Assembly (NCBI GenBank): GCA_033439795.1
Contig: JAUTDP010000021.1
Location: 62,001-126,000, forward strand
DNA length: 64,000 nucleotides
Source: Sordaria brevicollis
Lineage: Eukaryota > Ascomycota > Sordariomycetes > Sordariales > Sordariaceae
Reading direction: 5' to 3'
The position numbers and the translations under genes were made by a program. Within the stretch, counting starts at the first letter, position 1; the number at the start of each line of letters is the position of its first letter. Shown piece by piece: positions 1-13,072 of this stretch. The notes below the pieces were generated by a model. The model was not told the DNA's origin and searched no databases. It saw nothing but the letters and a program-made list of their open reading frames with translations.

Positions 1-1039
1 GGCCACGGTGCTTTCTCTCGTCACAGGTGGTTTAACGATGTCATCGGCTGGATCGGCCACTCCTTCCTCTTGGTCCCCTACTTCAGCTGGAAGTTCTCCC
101 ACCACCGCCACCACAGATTCACCGGCCACATGGAGAAGGATATGGCGTTCGTCCCGGCCACCGCTGCCGACAGGAACCAGCGCAAGCTGGCCAACTTGTA
201 CATGGACAAGGAGACGGCCGAGATGTTTGAGGATGTCCCCATTGTGCAGCTCGTCAAGCTCATTGCTCACCAGCTTGCTGGATGGCAGATGTACCTCCTG
301 TTCAACGTGTCCGCTGGTAAGGGTAGCAAGCAGTGGGAGACTGGCAAGGGCGGCATGGGCTGGTTGAGGGTCAGCCACTTTGAGCCTACCTCTGCTGTCT
401 TCCGCGATTCCGAGGCTGTCTATATCGCTCTTTCCGATCTTGGTCTCATGATCATGGGCTATATCCTTTACCAGGCTGCCCAGGTTGTTGGCTGGCAGAT
501 GGTTGGTCTGTTGTACTTCCAGCAGTACTTTTGGGTTCACCACTGGTTGGGTAAGTTTATGTCGTCTTGGGATTTTCTGTGATAAGTCAGTTGCTAACAA
601 ATTCTGAAAAAACAGTCGCCATCACCTACCTCCACCACACCCACGAGGAAGTCCACCACTTCGACGCCGACAGCTGGACCTTCGTCAAGGGCGCTCTCGC
701 CACCGTTGACCGCGACTTTGGCTTCATTGGCAAGCACCTCTTCCACAACATTATCGACCACCACGTCGTTCACCACTTGTTCCCGTGAGTTTTCCTCCTT
801 CTGCCTGTTTGCTTGGTGACATTCTCGCTAACGCTCGTCACCGCAGTCGCATCCCCTTCTACTACGCCGAGGAGGCCACCAACTCGATCCGCCCCATGCT
901 CGGCCCCCTCTACCACCGCGACGACCGCTCCTTCATGGGCCAGCTGTGGTACAACTTCACCCACTGCAAGTGGGTCGTTCCCGACCCCAAGGTCCCCGGT
1001 GCCCTTGTCTGGGCGCACACCGTTCAGGGTACTCAGTAA
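1..1039 (+). CDS. Fatty acid desaturase (omega-3/delta-12 type), 5'-truncated by window edge
   Basis: Membrane-bound acyl-lipid desaturase that puts a double bond into oleate or linoleate chains in the endoplasmic reticulum. Three exons (1-550, 616-784, 847-1039) join in frame into 303 residues plus TAA; the N-terminus lies outside the window. Introns are 65 and 62 bp with GT..AG ends, the first with a GCTAAC branch site. The histidine boxes that bind the di-iron centre are visible: the end of box 1 (GHGAFS, then SHHRHH as box 2) and HVVHH as box 3 near the C-terminus. A second His cluster, LHHTHEEVHH, follows intron 1. The LHHTH/HVVHHLFP wording resembles the fungal omega-3 (delta-15) clade more than typical delta-12 enzymes; that is from memory of the family, so substrate preference is inference. 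Hydrophobic segments lie between boxes 2 and 3. Confidence 0.93.
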
Positions 1040-2844
1040 GCGGCTTTGCTGCTCGCTGTGGCTCGCTGCGCGGTAGTGATGCCACGGCATAGCTACCGGC
1101 GCATGGAAAAGGGGATACAGGAGCAACAGAGAAAGACAGGATGGGGCTTCAACAGGCCCAAGAAGAAGAAAAGCGAAAAGGAATCTCAACTCATCAAATG
1201 GTCTAAGGCGTTACGGTCAAAAAGTCTGGATACTTGGGGGTTTCTTCAACAACATGACGATACATGGTGCTAGATCTGGGAGAGCTATTAGACTTTCTAG
1301 ACTTTACTAGAGCTATACCCGATAGAGAGGTGGAAGAAAGAAGAAGAAGAAGATGCATAGACGAGGGAGGGCAAATGCATGATAGAAAAATGATACCCAC
1401 CATAAACACTCACAAGATCTTTTTCTCGCCTGCACATGCTCCAGTCTGTCGCCCGTGAAAGATTGATTGGTTCAAATGACGCTGACGGTGATGCAGTCTC
1501 TTGGGATTTGAACGCTGGAAGATGTACCTAGGTTGTGGACGGAAAGCCAGAATTCAACAACGATGGTTGAAGCTGGTTAAACTAACTTGGGTCAATGGGT
1601 CAATCAACTCGTGATCTTAATCTCTATAAATCTCCCATCAATTGACAAAAATAACTTAAGTGTAAAGAGAGTTTGGTACTCACGGTCATCTTTCACAAGC
1701 CCAGCCATCAACAAACACCAGCAGCGATGCGGGGAGCATCACATGAAACAGAGAACTAGAAGATCATATTCATCTACCATACATTCCGCTCTCAAAAGTT
1801 GTCATATCCCTTTCTCTCACTGTTCATCACGAGTGTCCGTGCCAGTGTCATATCCTCCCATCAGCGCGAGACAAAGTCAGTCCAACCGACAAATCTCAGG
1901 ACCGAACCCTGGCCGCAAGAACGATCTCTGTAGACGTTCCCGGTAGAGCATCAGGGTTAATACCATGCCATACTTTCTTGTTTCTTATTTCCGTTCTTTC
2001 CCTTCTTCAGGCTGGTTTGCCTTCTTCCAAGTTTCACCTGCTTTTCCTATGGTAGGTATTCTCCTCCCCTTTTGTCTTCTTGCTTTTTTTCCTCTCGTTT
2101 TTCAACACCTTTTCCATTTTCCCTCTCGCATTGTCCACGTAGTCCTCTCCTATCCTAGAGGTATCCAGACTCTAGTGTACTCTCCTTCACAAATACCACA
2201 GACACGGACAGACAGATGGCACAAAATACACCGCTCTTTCAAAGGAAGGATAGGTAGCAAAAAAACGTAAAACATAAACCCACATACACACGCCTTTGTA
2301 GCAGCGTTCTTGATAAACCTGGACGAAAAATGATACATGTACATAACACCGAAAAAAAAATATACACGAAGCCCCAGTAAGTTCCAAACCATACCCTTAA
2401 AAAAAACAATACCCAAGCCAAATCCCAAATCCAGATACCAGAAAACGCCGTCATCGCCTCGTTAAAAAAGATCTTTTGTGACGCCAAAAGATTTTCATCA
2501 TCCATATCGTATGGTCGGTCTTCTTCCATGATTTCCCAATTCCAACTCCCAAATTGTCTCATATTTTGACAGAGGCGTTCATTCGTCTAGGCCTGACTGA
2601 CTGACCTCCCAAGCTTCTCCCAAGCTTTTCCCCAGATCAATTCCCATATCAAACTCGTATTTGTCCCGTTATTCCCGAGTCTCTCAAGTCTTGTTCATAT
2701 TCCCTTAATCGATGCTCCCGTTATTGATATTCGTTAAAAAGATGTAGACGTAGACGTTCATGAAAGAAGGTATGGTATCGGTAACGTATTTTTCTTTTCC
2801 GTCGTAGTCGTAGTTGAAGATGCAGCGAGCGAGTGATGGATAAA
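1040..2844. other. Intergenic region between convergent genes
   Basis: About 1.8 kb between the stop codons of the desaturase and the zinc-finger gene, which are transcribed toward each other. It should hold both 3' untranslated regions. Composition is normal to slightly AT-rich, with CT-rich runs near 1980-2120. The short open frames here lack domain features, codon bias or splice support. No RNA gene recognised. Confidence 0.6.
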
Positions 2845-5800
2845 TCATTCCACCGCCGTAACAGATTTCTCGGCCCTTGAGCGCATATGGTTGGCATGAG
2901 TCTCGAGGCAAGAGGAGATCAAACGGGTTACTACACACACACAGTCAGTTATTTTGCATTTCTCAATCATGGGACCCAGGAAAGAACTCACCAGGCCACA
3001 CAGCGCCCTTCTCAATCAGATACGCCGTTATCCGGAGTATCTTGGCCGCATAACCCATATGACCATCTCTCTGCGCCCCAGCTCCATTAACCACACCATT
3101 GCCATTCGACGTCTGGTCAGCGTTCATCTTGAGCTCCGCCCGCTGGATAATTTCCTGGATCTTGCCCAGCAGCTTGATGTCATCCTCTTCCAGCAGGACC
3201 ACAGCTGGAACCTCCTTCAGGTCAACATTTTCTTGACCCAAAATGCCCAGATATCGCCCGACGCGGTCTTGCAGAGTGGCAACCCACTCGGCCAGCACCT
3301 GTGCGCAGTCAAACGTGCAGATCGCTGACTGCACAGGCAGCTCGCGAGCAGTTGCATCCGCAAACGTTACATTGTACTTGTCCGCATTGAGCAACGAGTC
3401 GGCCGCGATGAAACCTGCCTTTCTGAGATGGCGTTCCCTCCGCGGATCGGACCGGTTGTTGGCTGTAACTGCGAGTGGCGACTGGCCGAGGTTGGGGAAG
3501 CCTTCAGGCTGCACCGTGTTCGGGTCGTCTGCAGCTGCAGGATTGTTCGTCGCGATTGGGGTTTGCTCCGCATGCTGAATGATTTCCGAACCACGAGCCA
3601 ACTCCTCGGCCATGCCGTCCCAATCCCGCTGCCAAAACTTCTCCTTAACGCGAGAAAAGTTGACGTAAAGACGGACGTAGGCAAGATCGAGCAGCGGGAT
3701 GGCATCAGCAGCAAGCGGCCCCTTGCCGAACGGATTCGGACGCTCCTGGCTATGGTGCGGATTGCTGTCCCATACGGCTTTCCATGCGCGAAGAGCAGGC
3801 TCAATGTGTCGATGCATCTTTTCAGTCTCTTCATTTGTCCATATCTTATTATGGTGGCGTTGTCGGGTTTCCCAAATGTAATTGTGCAGGGCATTGATAA
3901 GAATGAGACAACCAAACGTGCTTGGCTTTGGAAGGTTACTGTTGGCAAAGTCGTTGCCGCCGCCGTCCGCCAACCCTGAAGCCAGTTTCTGCCTCTGGAG
4001 GAGTGCCCCCAGAGCTTCGTGAAACGTCATCCGGTTGTGGTTCGCAGCCGCGACGCCGCCCCTGGCATGGAAGGCTTGACTGGACTCCGCAGCAAAGAAC
4101 TCTTCATCACATGGGAGGTCGAGGAAGATTTCGGAGTTGGTCAAGGCTGGCGTGTGGTTATAAGCGGATACCACGAGGCTAGAGAGAATAAACACGGTAT
4201 AGAGCGTCCGCTTCCTCTCCTCCATGGACTTCCAACGTAGCCATTCCACCTCTGCCGCATTCCAGCTCCCATCCATATCCATCATGTCGAAACCGCCGAC
4301 GCTGGGCTCAGTTCTGACCGGGTTCAGCAGCTCAGCTCCATGGGCCAAACTTACCAGCGCGGCAGCGTGGGTTGACGCGATTTCGCCGGACCGCTTGTCG
4401 CCGCAGTTGTGGCCATAAATGACGTTTAGGAGCATCGCTTGGACAAGCCAGACGGGCGTTTCGATCGGGTTTTCCTGCTGCTGTAAAGTGTGCTCCGACA
4501 TGGAAGGTCGCCGGAAATCTGCCTTCCTTACGTTTGCTTTTCTTCTTTCATCAAGGTATAATTGGATCATCTTTTTCGCCATACCAAACATCTCCATCGA
4601 TACTTGCCCTTCCGTCTCGTAAAGGGCCCCGATGGCCGCCATAGAGAGAAGAAGGCACCCGCTCCCACCAATACCATTGTCCTGCCCGTTAACCGAGATC
4701 GTGGGAACGTCGAAGGAGAGCGTCGGTATGTGGAGGAAGGGCAGATGTGGATGGAAATATCGTAAATAAGCGCTGACGTATCGTTGGAGATCGTGGGTGT
4801 TCGGGAGGGAGTTGGGGAGCTCGGTGCTGGTGGCTGTCGTCGGTGATTGTGTTGACAAGGGGGAGCTGGTTGTCGCATACGAGTACCGTCGAGCTCCGAA
4901 TTGGGAAGCCTGGGAGGCCGTCAGGGCACCTAGGATGGCATGTCTTGTTGAATCAGTTATTGTCGAGACGGGTAAGGTGCCATGTGTACTACCATTCATC
5001 GACGACGGCGTCTCCGGGCCGGCACCGAAATTGTTCAGTGCATTGTCCATGTTCTGACCGTTGAGGCCCGAGAACATGTTGGGACTTAGCGAGTTCATTG
5101 AGGACGGTGGCGTCGAAAAGTAGGCACCTCCCATGCTCTTGTTGCCGGACGGAGCGGGTTGCGGCGAGAGGGGAACCCCGGTCAAGAGGTCGGGGAATAC
5201 GGCGGTGCCGCCCATGTCGCCGAGAGAAAACGAGTTGGGCATTTGCGGGGGACCCATCACAGGACCCTGCCAGATCGAGCTCGTATCCACAGTGGGAGGG
5301 CGGTGGTTTGATCCATCCACCATGACGTCGCTGATGCCGCTCTGGCTAGCAGTGCTGATGGCTGAAGGTGAGGAGCGGTCAATCGCATGGTCGTGCATTT
5401 CATTGTTGAAGGTCAACTGGTGTTCGAAGCCTGGTAGCCAGTCAAAGTTACCGTCATCCAGATGCTGGCCGCCTGTCATGTCAGGAAGCCCGTGAGGGAA
5501 AGGAGACGCCAATGGGTCTATGCCCATCAGGCCTGGCGAATCATTGTAATGGAGCGCGTTGGGGTTGATGGTCGAGGCCGGGCTAAACAGCACCGAAGCC
5601 TCCCCAAAGTCGAACTCTGGGTTGAAGGGCATGATGGGAGCTGTCCTCAAGCCCGAAGAGAAGTCCATGCTGTTGATGGTATGGGTTTCCAGCTTGGGAA
5701 GCCCGTTGTGAGGGACACCGCGCTGCACCATGGCATTCGCCATGCCGGTATAAGCGTGATGATCAAAGCTGTTGCCGTGAGGGAAGCCAGCCAAGCTGGG

Positions 5801-6657
5801 ATGGCGGCTGTGTTGTGGTGGCATGGCCCTGGCCGCCTGAGCGTTGGCAGCAGCGATCAACTGCATCGTGGCATTGTCGACGTGACTGATGGTGTTTGCT
5901 CGAGGCCGCATGGCAGCCGTGACGGCAGCTTGGGCGACAGCATTGGGGCCAGGGCCAGCTACGCTGTTCTTGCGAACCCGGTTGTTTCCACCAGGCATAG
6001 GCGCGCTTGTGCTTTCGCGGCGGTTCCGAGGACGCGACGATGGCGTGGTGGTCTGATGCAGCTTCTGCTGGTGCCTCAACAACAGATCTCTTCGGGCAAA
6101 GCATCTTTGGCAATCTGGGCATTCGAAGGGCTTCTCTTTGGTATGGGATCGCTCATGGCGCTTGAGATGTTCCAGACGGGCGAAGGATCGCTGGCATGTT
6201 CCGCACACATGGGGACGGGGCTTGTCTGTCTTGGGTGGAGGGAAGTTGTTGGCAGGAGCAGCGGGAGCTTGGGTGTTTACTGTGATGTTTGCAGCTTTCC
6301 AAGTCAGCCATCGATTGTCAGCCAAGCAGTCCGGAGTTTGAGAAGTGGGAAGACCAAGGCGGGTCGTTGACAGATTGACAGGGCTGAAGAGGGTATGTAC
6401 GAGTCAGGAAGACATGGAAGTAGGCAGTAACGTATAAGACGATCCCGTGGAGGGGTAAGCAAGTAAAAGAAGCAATAGACCAGCAAAAGAGCAAAGCAGC
6501 AAGACGGAGGGGCAATATATTTTGGCATACCAGACTCATCACCAGCAACGGGAGGGTTCCCACTGGTCGGCGATGGGGATGCCGACGCTGTCGAGTTGTT
6601 GTTGGACATGTTGGTGTCGACCTCGAGCTTGCCAGCGGGGTCACTCGAGATGGGCAT
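2845..6657 (-). CDS. C2H2 zinc-finger transcription factor with fungal-specific middle domain (Adr1/Klf1-like)
   Basis: Predicted nuclear DNA-binding regulator of 1166 residues. Exons on the minus strand are 6657-6531, 6279-2992 and 2930-2845. Start is ATG at 6657 (MPISSD...). Intron 1 (251 bp) uses GTATGC and a CAG acceptor at 6280; an AAG acceptor 15 bases upstream would also stay in frame. Intron 2 (61 bp) has GTGAGT, a CTGAC branch site and TAG. Two adjacent C2H2 fingers lie near residues 66-88 and 94-117 (HVCGTC..., FECPDC...), with the HTKEKPFEC linker typical of this class. Low-complexity Asn/Ser/Pro-rich sequence follows. From about residue 540 (YLRYFHPHLPFLH) a fungal-specific transcription factor domain runs to about 900. 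Two fingers plus this domain resemble yeast Adr1 and fungal Klf1-type regulators; target genes cannot be read from sequence. The 5' leader is CU-rich. Confidence 0.92.
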
Positions 6658-8598
6658 TGTCTGTAGTGTCAAAGAAGAAGAGGAAGAAAAGAAGAAGAGG
6701 TAACGAAGAGGAATTGAATTGCTTGTTGGTAGTATGATGGATCAAACAAGCTTTGGCGTGGGTGACACGGAGAGAATCGAGGCGACAATGCTTGTTTTGG
6801 TTTGGGTTGAGGTTGTCAAAGGAAAAGAGAGCAGCGAAGCTCAGTCGGCTGTGGTGGATGGTAGAAGATGGGCGGGCTGTTGGTTCTGGGGAACGTTTCG
6901 TCGTGAGTTGTTTGGTTTAGGGCCCAGGTACAGTGCTGCTCCTAACAGATACAGCGTAACGGTGTTGATATAAGGCGCCCCGACTAAATCGAGATTGATA
7001 TCGACCGTGCTCCTCTGTTGGATATCCGTGATAACGTAAAATGTTTCGTCTGATTGAGGAAGACCACTTATTGAGTGATCTGATCGCGAGCTGTAGCTTC
7101 TGGGGCGAGTTTGTTGACGGCGATGATGGAAGTCGTTGTGAGGATGTTGGTGGGGATTGAGAGGTGGGCGGCGGCGTGTGAGCGTGGGCGTGTTGTAGGT
7201 GGTGGTCCGAGGTCAGTGTGGTGACAGTATGGTAGCGCCCCGAATCAACGGTATAGCATGGAGGGTGCTATGGTAGTGTCCGATTCCGCCGACAACACTT
7301 GATCCTCTCAATTGGCGTCGACTCAAACTCGTAGGTAGTTGTTTGTTCACCGCGACATTCCGATCTCGAAATGTTAATTGATGGTGTTGTTGATTGTGTC
7401 GGCCAGAACTGTGACTCGAGAGTGATTGGAAAGAAAGAAACGTGGACGTGATCAAGCGGCGTGGAAAGAGATACCCAGGGAAACAGAAGAGACACAAGAG
7501 AGAGGCCAGGGCCAGTCACGCTAGGTAACAATTGACGATGACTGAAGTGACTGGGGGCAAAACAGAGGCCCAAGACTGAGACGATGCAATGGACGCCTGG
7601 GCTGGAGCGACTGGAGAGGATGAGAGGATAGAACAGTGTGCTGCTACTATGCCCGACCGTGTCCCAGTGTGAGGAACTGAGGAACGAAGCAACTAGGGAA
7701 ACTCGGCTGGCATTGATTGATTGACTTGGGTTTGAATGCTGTGACTGGACGGATTGGATTCATGGATGCAATGCTGGAATATGATAGGTCATTGAGCCTC
7801 TTTCAGTTCAGGTTGTTCCTGTCCCGTACGTCTCGAGATGATATTACCACAGCCCAATGATTAGAGGTATCGAGGCAGGTACAGTGCAAGGAACGGAAGC
7901 GACGAGACGAGGCTCCTTCCTCTAAACAACGACGTCGACGAGGTGTGTGTGGAGAGAGTCCGTGATGGTGAGTGTAGCGTGGGGCCACTGGACTCTCTAA
8001 ACGTTGGACTTGGCAGGTGCGATGGGGGTCCCCTGTGGGCGGTCTTCAGGGCGAGACCCAGCACTTGAACGCACTTGCACGCATTTCGTTTCTGGGCATT
8101 CATCTTGATGCACCTCTATGATATCGCAAGGAAAGAGCAACTTTGGTCACGATGTGGAAATGGAACTGAACTGAGGTAGTGAAAATAACGAGGCCAGATT
8201 CTGCAGCTAGTTCTCGGTTTTGTTAGTCGAGGTTCAGCTGGCAGAGTTGCAGAAGTGCGAGACGATGGACTGCATCTTCACGAGGAACTGCTGTCCATCT
8301 TGCAGCCTCTCGGGAGCCGCTTGATGGCCCGCAGAATGGAGCATGGCCGATATCTAGGAGCAGCTGGGTACTATAAGATAACAACAGAGTATGGTATGGT
8401 ATCTGGAAGTCTATCTCTCAGAAACATTGATTATACCAGACCACAGGGCCTTGACTGTCTCTATAATTGCCGTCCTCGCCGTTGTCATATGTATAGTCGC
8501 CTCTATCATGGTCTTGTTCTCTTTGAAAGTCTCCCAACATCACATCGCAACTTTGGAGCAACAAAACCCCTGTGGAAACCTCGACTGCTGGAGACATT
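6658..8598. promoter_or_regulatory. Upstream region of the zinc-finger gene, up to the transposon target site
   Basis: About 1.9 kb of normal-composition DNA upstream of the transcription factor start, ending at the target duplication of the first transposon. The part next to the ATG is very pyrimidine-rich on the coding strand (GAAGAAGAGG runs on + at 6670-6710), as in a long CU-rich 5' leader. I saw no convincing coding region. An open frame at 8255-8608 is discussed in the findings. Confidence 0.5.
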
Positions 8599-8608
8599 CA
8601 ACGGGTCG
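8599..8608. repeat. Target site duplication of Mutator-like element A, left copy
   Basis: CAACGGGTCG directly abuts the left terminus GAGTTGCC and is repeated without mismatch at 13073-13082 just outside the right terminus. A 10-bp duplication fits Mutator-like elements (usually 8-11 bp). Confidence 0.88.
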
Positions 8609-8638
8609 GAGTTGCCTACCGCGCTTATAGAACTTGGC
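8609..8638 (+). repeat. Left terminal inverted repeat of MULE copy A
   Basis: Begins GAGTTGCCTAC and continues CGCGCTTATAGAACTTGGC, the reverse complement (one mismatch) of the inner 19 bases of the right end. The outer 11 bases match the right end at only 6 positions. Confidence 0.85.
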
Positions 8639-9456
8639 GTGCACCGCCCCCATCTCTCCCAGAAAATAATAAAATATCGATAAATATTTCATATAACATA
8701 TACTTTATTAACGACGCCCACCAAAACGCAATGCACTACCAGAACATACGACCGCGTACAATACTCTACAATAATATTACTATTCTACTATAGAACTTCG
8801 TATAATTTGGGTAATTAATTAAGGGTATTTAAATAATATAATTACCGTTATCCGCGACGATTTTAATAATATTTTAATAAAATTACCGCAATTATAAAAA
8901 ATTTGCAATATAATATACCTATTTTACTGTGCGCCCAATTACCCCTAGAAAATAATCCAAATAGCCAATACTTTATATTAATACGCGTTTTTCTTATTTA
9001 CCTTTCCTCTTCTCCTTAAATAATATACTTTTTAAATCGCAATACCTACCCTCCTATACTTTCACTTACCCAATTTCGTCGCAATACCTTTAATTCCCCT
9101 TCCCCTTTAAATTAATTCGTCGCAATACCTTCAATCTCCCTAATTATTTTAATTTTTTTCTCTTTAACTTTTTAATTTCTTTCTCTTTAATTCGAAATCG
9201 CTACTAAACCTACGATTATAGATTAATAATAATAAAATTAATTTTTCAATAAAGGTATTTAAAAATAGGGTTTCGATAATCCCTAATATTAAAAAATCGA
9301 CCCCGTTAACGTTACTATTCTAGGTACGCTTATTAGACTAATATATTTTAATTTAAATAATATAGTCCCCGCTATATTCGAAGCCGTAGTAAATTTTACC
9401 CGAGCTATTAATATTAAATTAAAGGATATTTATAATATTTTATATAATACGTTTCC

Positions 9457-9493
<37 letters not shown>

Positions 9494-10039
9494 GTAATTT
9501 ATATAATACTACTATACGAAATCTTAGCGGGGGTTTTCGAAAAGGTTACTTAAATAGTTCTAACTCCCTAAAAGGCTCTTACTCCCTAAGAAATTCTAAT
9601 TCCTTAAAAAGCTCCCTAAAAAGCTCCTCCCCGGCTTCTTATAATTAAAAATTTACTTATACTAGCCGATTTTAAATAAATACGGGAAAGATTTTTTAAA
9701 TTAAAAGCGCCTATCGAATTTATTAATTAAATAAAAATAAATAAGTATTAACTATTCGTTAATAATTTTTATTCCCCTAACGGTAAATCGCAACCGCTAA
9801 TTAAATATAAGGAACATTATATATAAAATTATTAATATTTACTTTATACGAAGAAAATAAAAAAAAATAATAAGAAAAATCCATTATAAAACTTTTATAA
9901 TCGACCTTCCCGTATATTTATCGCCTACCTACGTATAATATAATACGCTACCTACCCTAACAATTGCGTTATTTATCGGTTAAATAATCGAAATAATTAA
10001 ATACTTTATAACTATAATATAAATCTATTAAATAGAATT

Positions 10040-11000
10040 AGGCGAAACGCGGCTATAAAAAGCGTAGCCAAATATAACGTAACGCGAAGTTTCCCCGCGG
10101 TAGTAATTTATTATATTTTATTTAATAATAGTAGCCGAAATAAAGGCGCGCGTAAATGTTTAAAATTAGCCGGGGGAAGCTATTTATTAAAATATAATAT
10201 TTAAAATTTTAGTAGAGTATATTATAAAATATATCTAGATCTACGTCGTATAGGCAAAGATTTTATTATTAGTATGCAAATCGATTAAATCGAATAGTAC
10301 TATATAACGTATACGATTAATAATAATAATCCTAATAATAATTCTAACCGTATATATTATAAAACGGTTACGGCTATACGTACTCTCAATAGCGCTAATT
10401 TTATTAATTTAATATAAATAAATATTAATAAGTGAAAATTTTTCCCCTATATGATTTTTTTTCCTTTTTTTTCTCTGGTTATTATTTAACCGTTTTAACC
10501 GCTTTAACCGCTTTAACCTTATTAATTCTCTTTCCCTCTCTTTAAATTAACTAAAAATACTATAATGGCACAGTTACTTCATTTTTATAAATACAACGTA
10601 TAATACTAATTAACTTAGTTAGTTATTTTATACGATATTTATTCGTAATGAATATAGTTATTAAATCCCTTACGGTTACTTTCTTATAAAAAAAACTAAT
10701 GCAAATATTATATACTTAATATTATTAATAATAAAAGGGTAAATAATAAAATATACTAGAAATTTATAATTATTTCACTACTTTTTAACCGATAATTTTA
10801 CTATCGAATAAAAGGCTATACGTATAGCCTTTCTAAAATTAGAAGTTAAATACCTATTCTATTACGTCTATTACGAACGGACTCTACAATGTAAATTAAT
10901 TAATAATAAGTATAAAACTTATTTCGAATATATATTTTACGCCGTTAAATATCGATAGAATAAAATAGGGTATAATAAATCTATTTAATTTACGTTCGGT
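10040..11000 (+). pseudogene. Relic of a MULE-family transposase (copy A)
   Basis: Reading through RIP-created stops on the plus strand, two stretches agree with the matching part of copy B. The first, from 10046, translates NAAIKSVAKYNVTRSF and further on LAGGSYLLKYNI. The second, about 10770-10895, gives LTDNFTIE, KAIRIAF and YLFYYVYYERTL. Undoing the expected G-to-A and C-to-T changes makes the second resemble the D-x-E...C-x-x-H neighbourhood of fungal MULE transposases (a TDDS, AF and LFC-x-x-H pattern). Family assignment rests on this resemblance together with the target duplication length. It cannot encode a protein now. Limits are approximate. Confidence 0.65.
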
Positions 11001-12199
11001 AATTTATATCCCAACAACGAATTTATTATATATTTAAATAATAATTAAATTTCGAAAAAGGTTTACTAAGTAAATTATATTCGTAAATACTCCCCTTTAT
11101 TATTATAAGTATAATTATTATCCCCTTCGTTTTTCTTTATTTCTTCTTATTTTTTTCGTTTTTTTTTCGTTTTTTTTCGTTTTCTTTCGTTTCCCCCAAT
11201 ATATTCTAAATCTTCTCCGAATTTCTTTAAATTTCCTCCGATTTCTTTTAAATCTCGAATTTTTTTTTTTTCGCTTACTAATTAATTTTTTTTTTTTTTT
11301 AAATAAATATCAACGACTAACCCTTTAGAAAATTACTATTCTACTTTAAAATATAATAATTTGACCGTTATATAGCAATTTTCCTTATTTAGTATCTTTA
11401 AATATATTTTTAATATTAATAGCCGGTATTTTACTAGGGCAATTAAAATAAAGAACGATTTTCGTACCAAATTATTAAAAATAATAATAAAATACCCTAA
11501 TTTTAGCCGATTCCTATTACTAATACAATAATTTATTATACTTAAAATAAAGGTAGGGTATTATATAATTTCTAATAGAAAGTATATATAATTATAAATC
11601 TTTAAAAATTAAAATAATATACCCTAATATAATTATAAATTTTACAAACGCTAATAATTACCTTATAAATACCTTTAATATTATTACTTCTTTACTAATT
11701 ATTAAACTTTAATAAAAGACCGATTATTATAATAAATAACTATATAGCAAAACTATAAATATAAATTATATAAAACTAGGGAGCGTAAATAACTAAAAGT
11801 AGCTCTAAAAGTATATTTTATTTTAAAAGCTAAATAAAACGTACGTACTATTATAAAAATTAAAATAGATCGGTTTTACGCCTTCTAAAAATAAGCTACT
11901 TAATAATACGGTATTAAATCTTTACATATAAAGGAAACTAATACCTAATATATTAGGAAGATAAAGGAGGGGTATAACTACCTTCGAAACGCTTAATAAC
12001 AATAGGAAGCCCAACCTTAGCTAAAAGAGGGGAGGGAATATTAATAAATTAATAAAATTTTTTAAAATACTATATAATATTATTACGAGATTTTTTTAAC
12101 GGCGTAAACATTCGTAATAATAATTAACGGTTATAAATATCTTATTAATTAATCGATTAGCACTTTATATAATTTATACAATTTTTTCAATTTACACGG

Positions 12200-12345
12200 T
12201 TTTTTTCATTTTTTTCGAATATTACATAAATATATATAAAAACTAGCACTCAAACTAGCATTCATAAATTTTTCAATTTACACGTTTTTTTCATTTTTTT
12301 CGAATATTATATAAATATATATAAAAAAATATCAAATATAGCTAA
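12200..12345 (+). repeat. Imperfect tandem duplication in MULE A subterminal DNA
   Basis: The motif TTTTTCAATTTACACG, then TTTTTTTCATTTTTTTCGAATATTA and an ATAAATATATATAAAAA run, occurs twice in a row, separated by a short CACTCAAACTAGCATTC linker. The matching place in copy B (about 46400-46590) has the same two blocks with a longer linker. Confidence 0.7.
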
Positions 12346-13042
12346 TCAATACTACAATTATATAAATTCAATACTTTATTAGAGTATTTAAGAATAATAG
12401 TAAATATAATTATAAAAACGTTTTTTATAAATATATTTTATTTTCTATTAAATATATTTAATTAACGTTTTTATATAAATATTATATAATATTATAAACC
12501 TTTTCAATTTTTATACCAATCGATTACCCGCATTCGATATACTCTATACACAAAGTTTTAAGTGTTTTATTACAGAAATGCAGTTATTATATTAAAAAAA
12601 TATAAATATATATATTATTTATAATACTATATTTTATAATTATTATTTACTACCTTACTTACTTACCTCTACGAAATATAAATCGATAGTAAAGATAACG
12701 AAATTAAAGGAGAAGTTTAAAAGGAGGAAATTTGACAAAATATTATTATTACCTTAAAGAGTAATCGTAATATACTAAGTAGTATTATATTAGTAAGGTT
12801 AATTAATACTATAATACTATGTATTTATATATTACGACTTTTACAATTTCACGAAGTTAATAACGCGGCCGTACACCCTACTAAATTGACTCAACGGTAA
12901 CGGTACGTACTAGTACGTGTTCAACTCCAGTACGTGTGTATACACTGCCTAATGGGGTAAAGACTAGGAGATCACGGGACTCAGGGACCATACTACTCTA
13001 GGCAGTACATAATGTGGCTCGCTGGCCTTGCACCGCCCAGAT

Positions 13043-13072
13043 GCCAAGTTTTATAAGCGCGTTATACGACAC
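13043..13072 (-). repeat. Right terminal inverted repeat of MULE copy A
   Basis: Read on the minus strand it starts GTGTCGTATAA followed by CGCGCTTATAAAACTTGGC, pairing with 8609-8638. It is followed directly by the second copy of the target duplication at 13073. Confidence 0.85.

Larger units (their letters stand above)
8609..13072 (+). mobile_element. Mutator-like DNA transposon (MULE) copy A, full length, RIP-inactivated
   Basis: A 4464-bp element with inverted ends: 8609-8638 against 13043-13072 match at 24 of 30 positions, the inner 19 at 18. It is bracketed by a perfect 10-bp target duplication. From about 8650 to 12960 the DNA is very AT-rich, with stops in all frames, abundant TA steps and almost no surviving long GC stretch, as expected after RIP. 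The outer roughly 40 bp at each end are normal in composition. The same outer motifs, GAGTTGC on the left and CGACAC on the right, bound copy B at 42898-47338, in the same orientation. Homology to copy B is plain in the left subterminal part, the transposase middle and the last 300 bp. Inner parts differ by more than transitions, so the two are related but distinct family members. Confidence 0.9.

Noticed and set aside
5462..6370. 302-codon plus-strand frame opposite the zinc-finger gene.
   Set aside because: Antisense to clearly conserved zinc fingers; no domains of its own.
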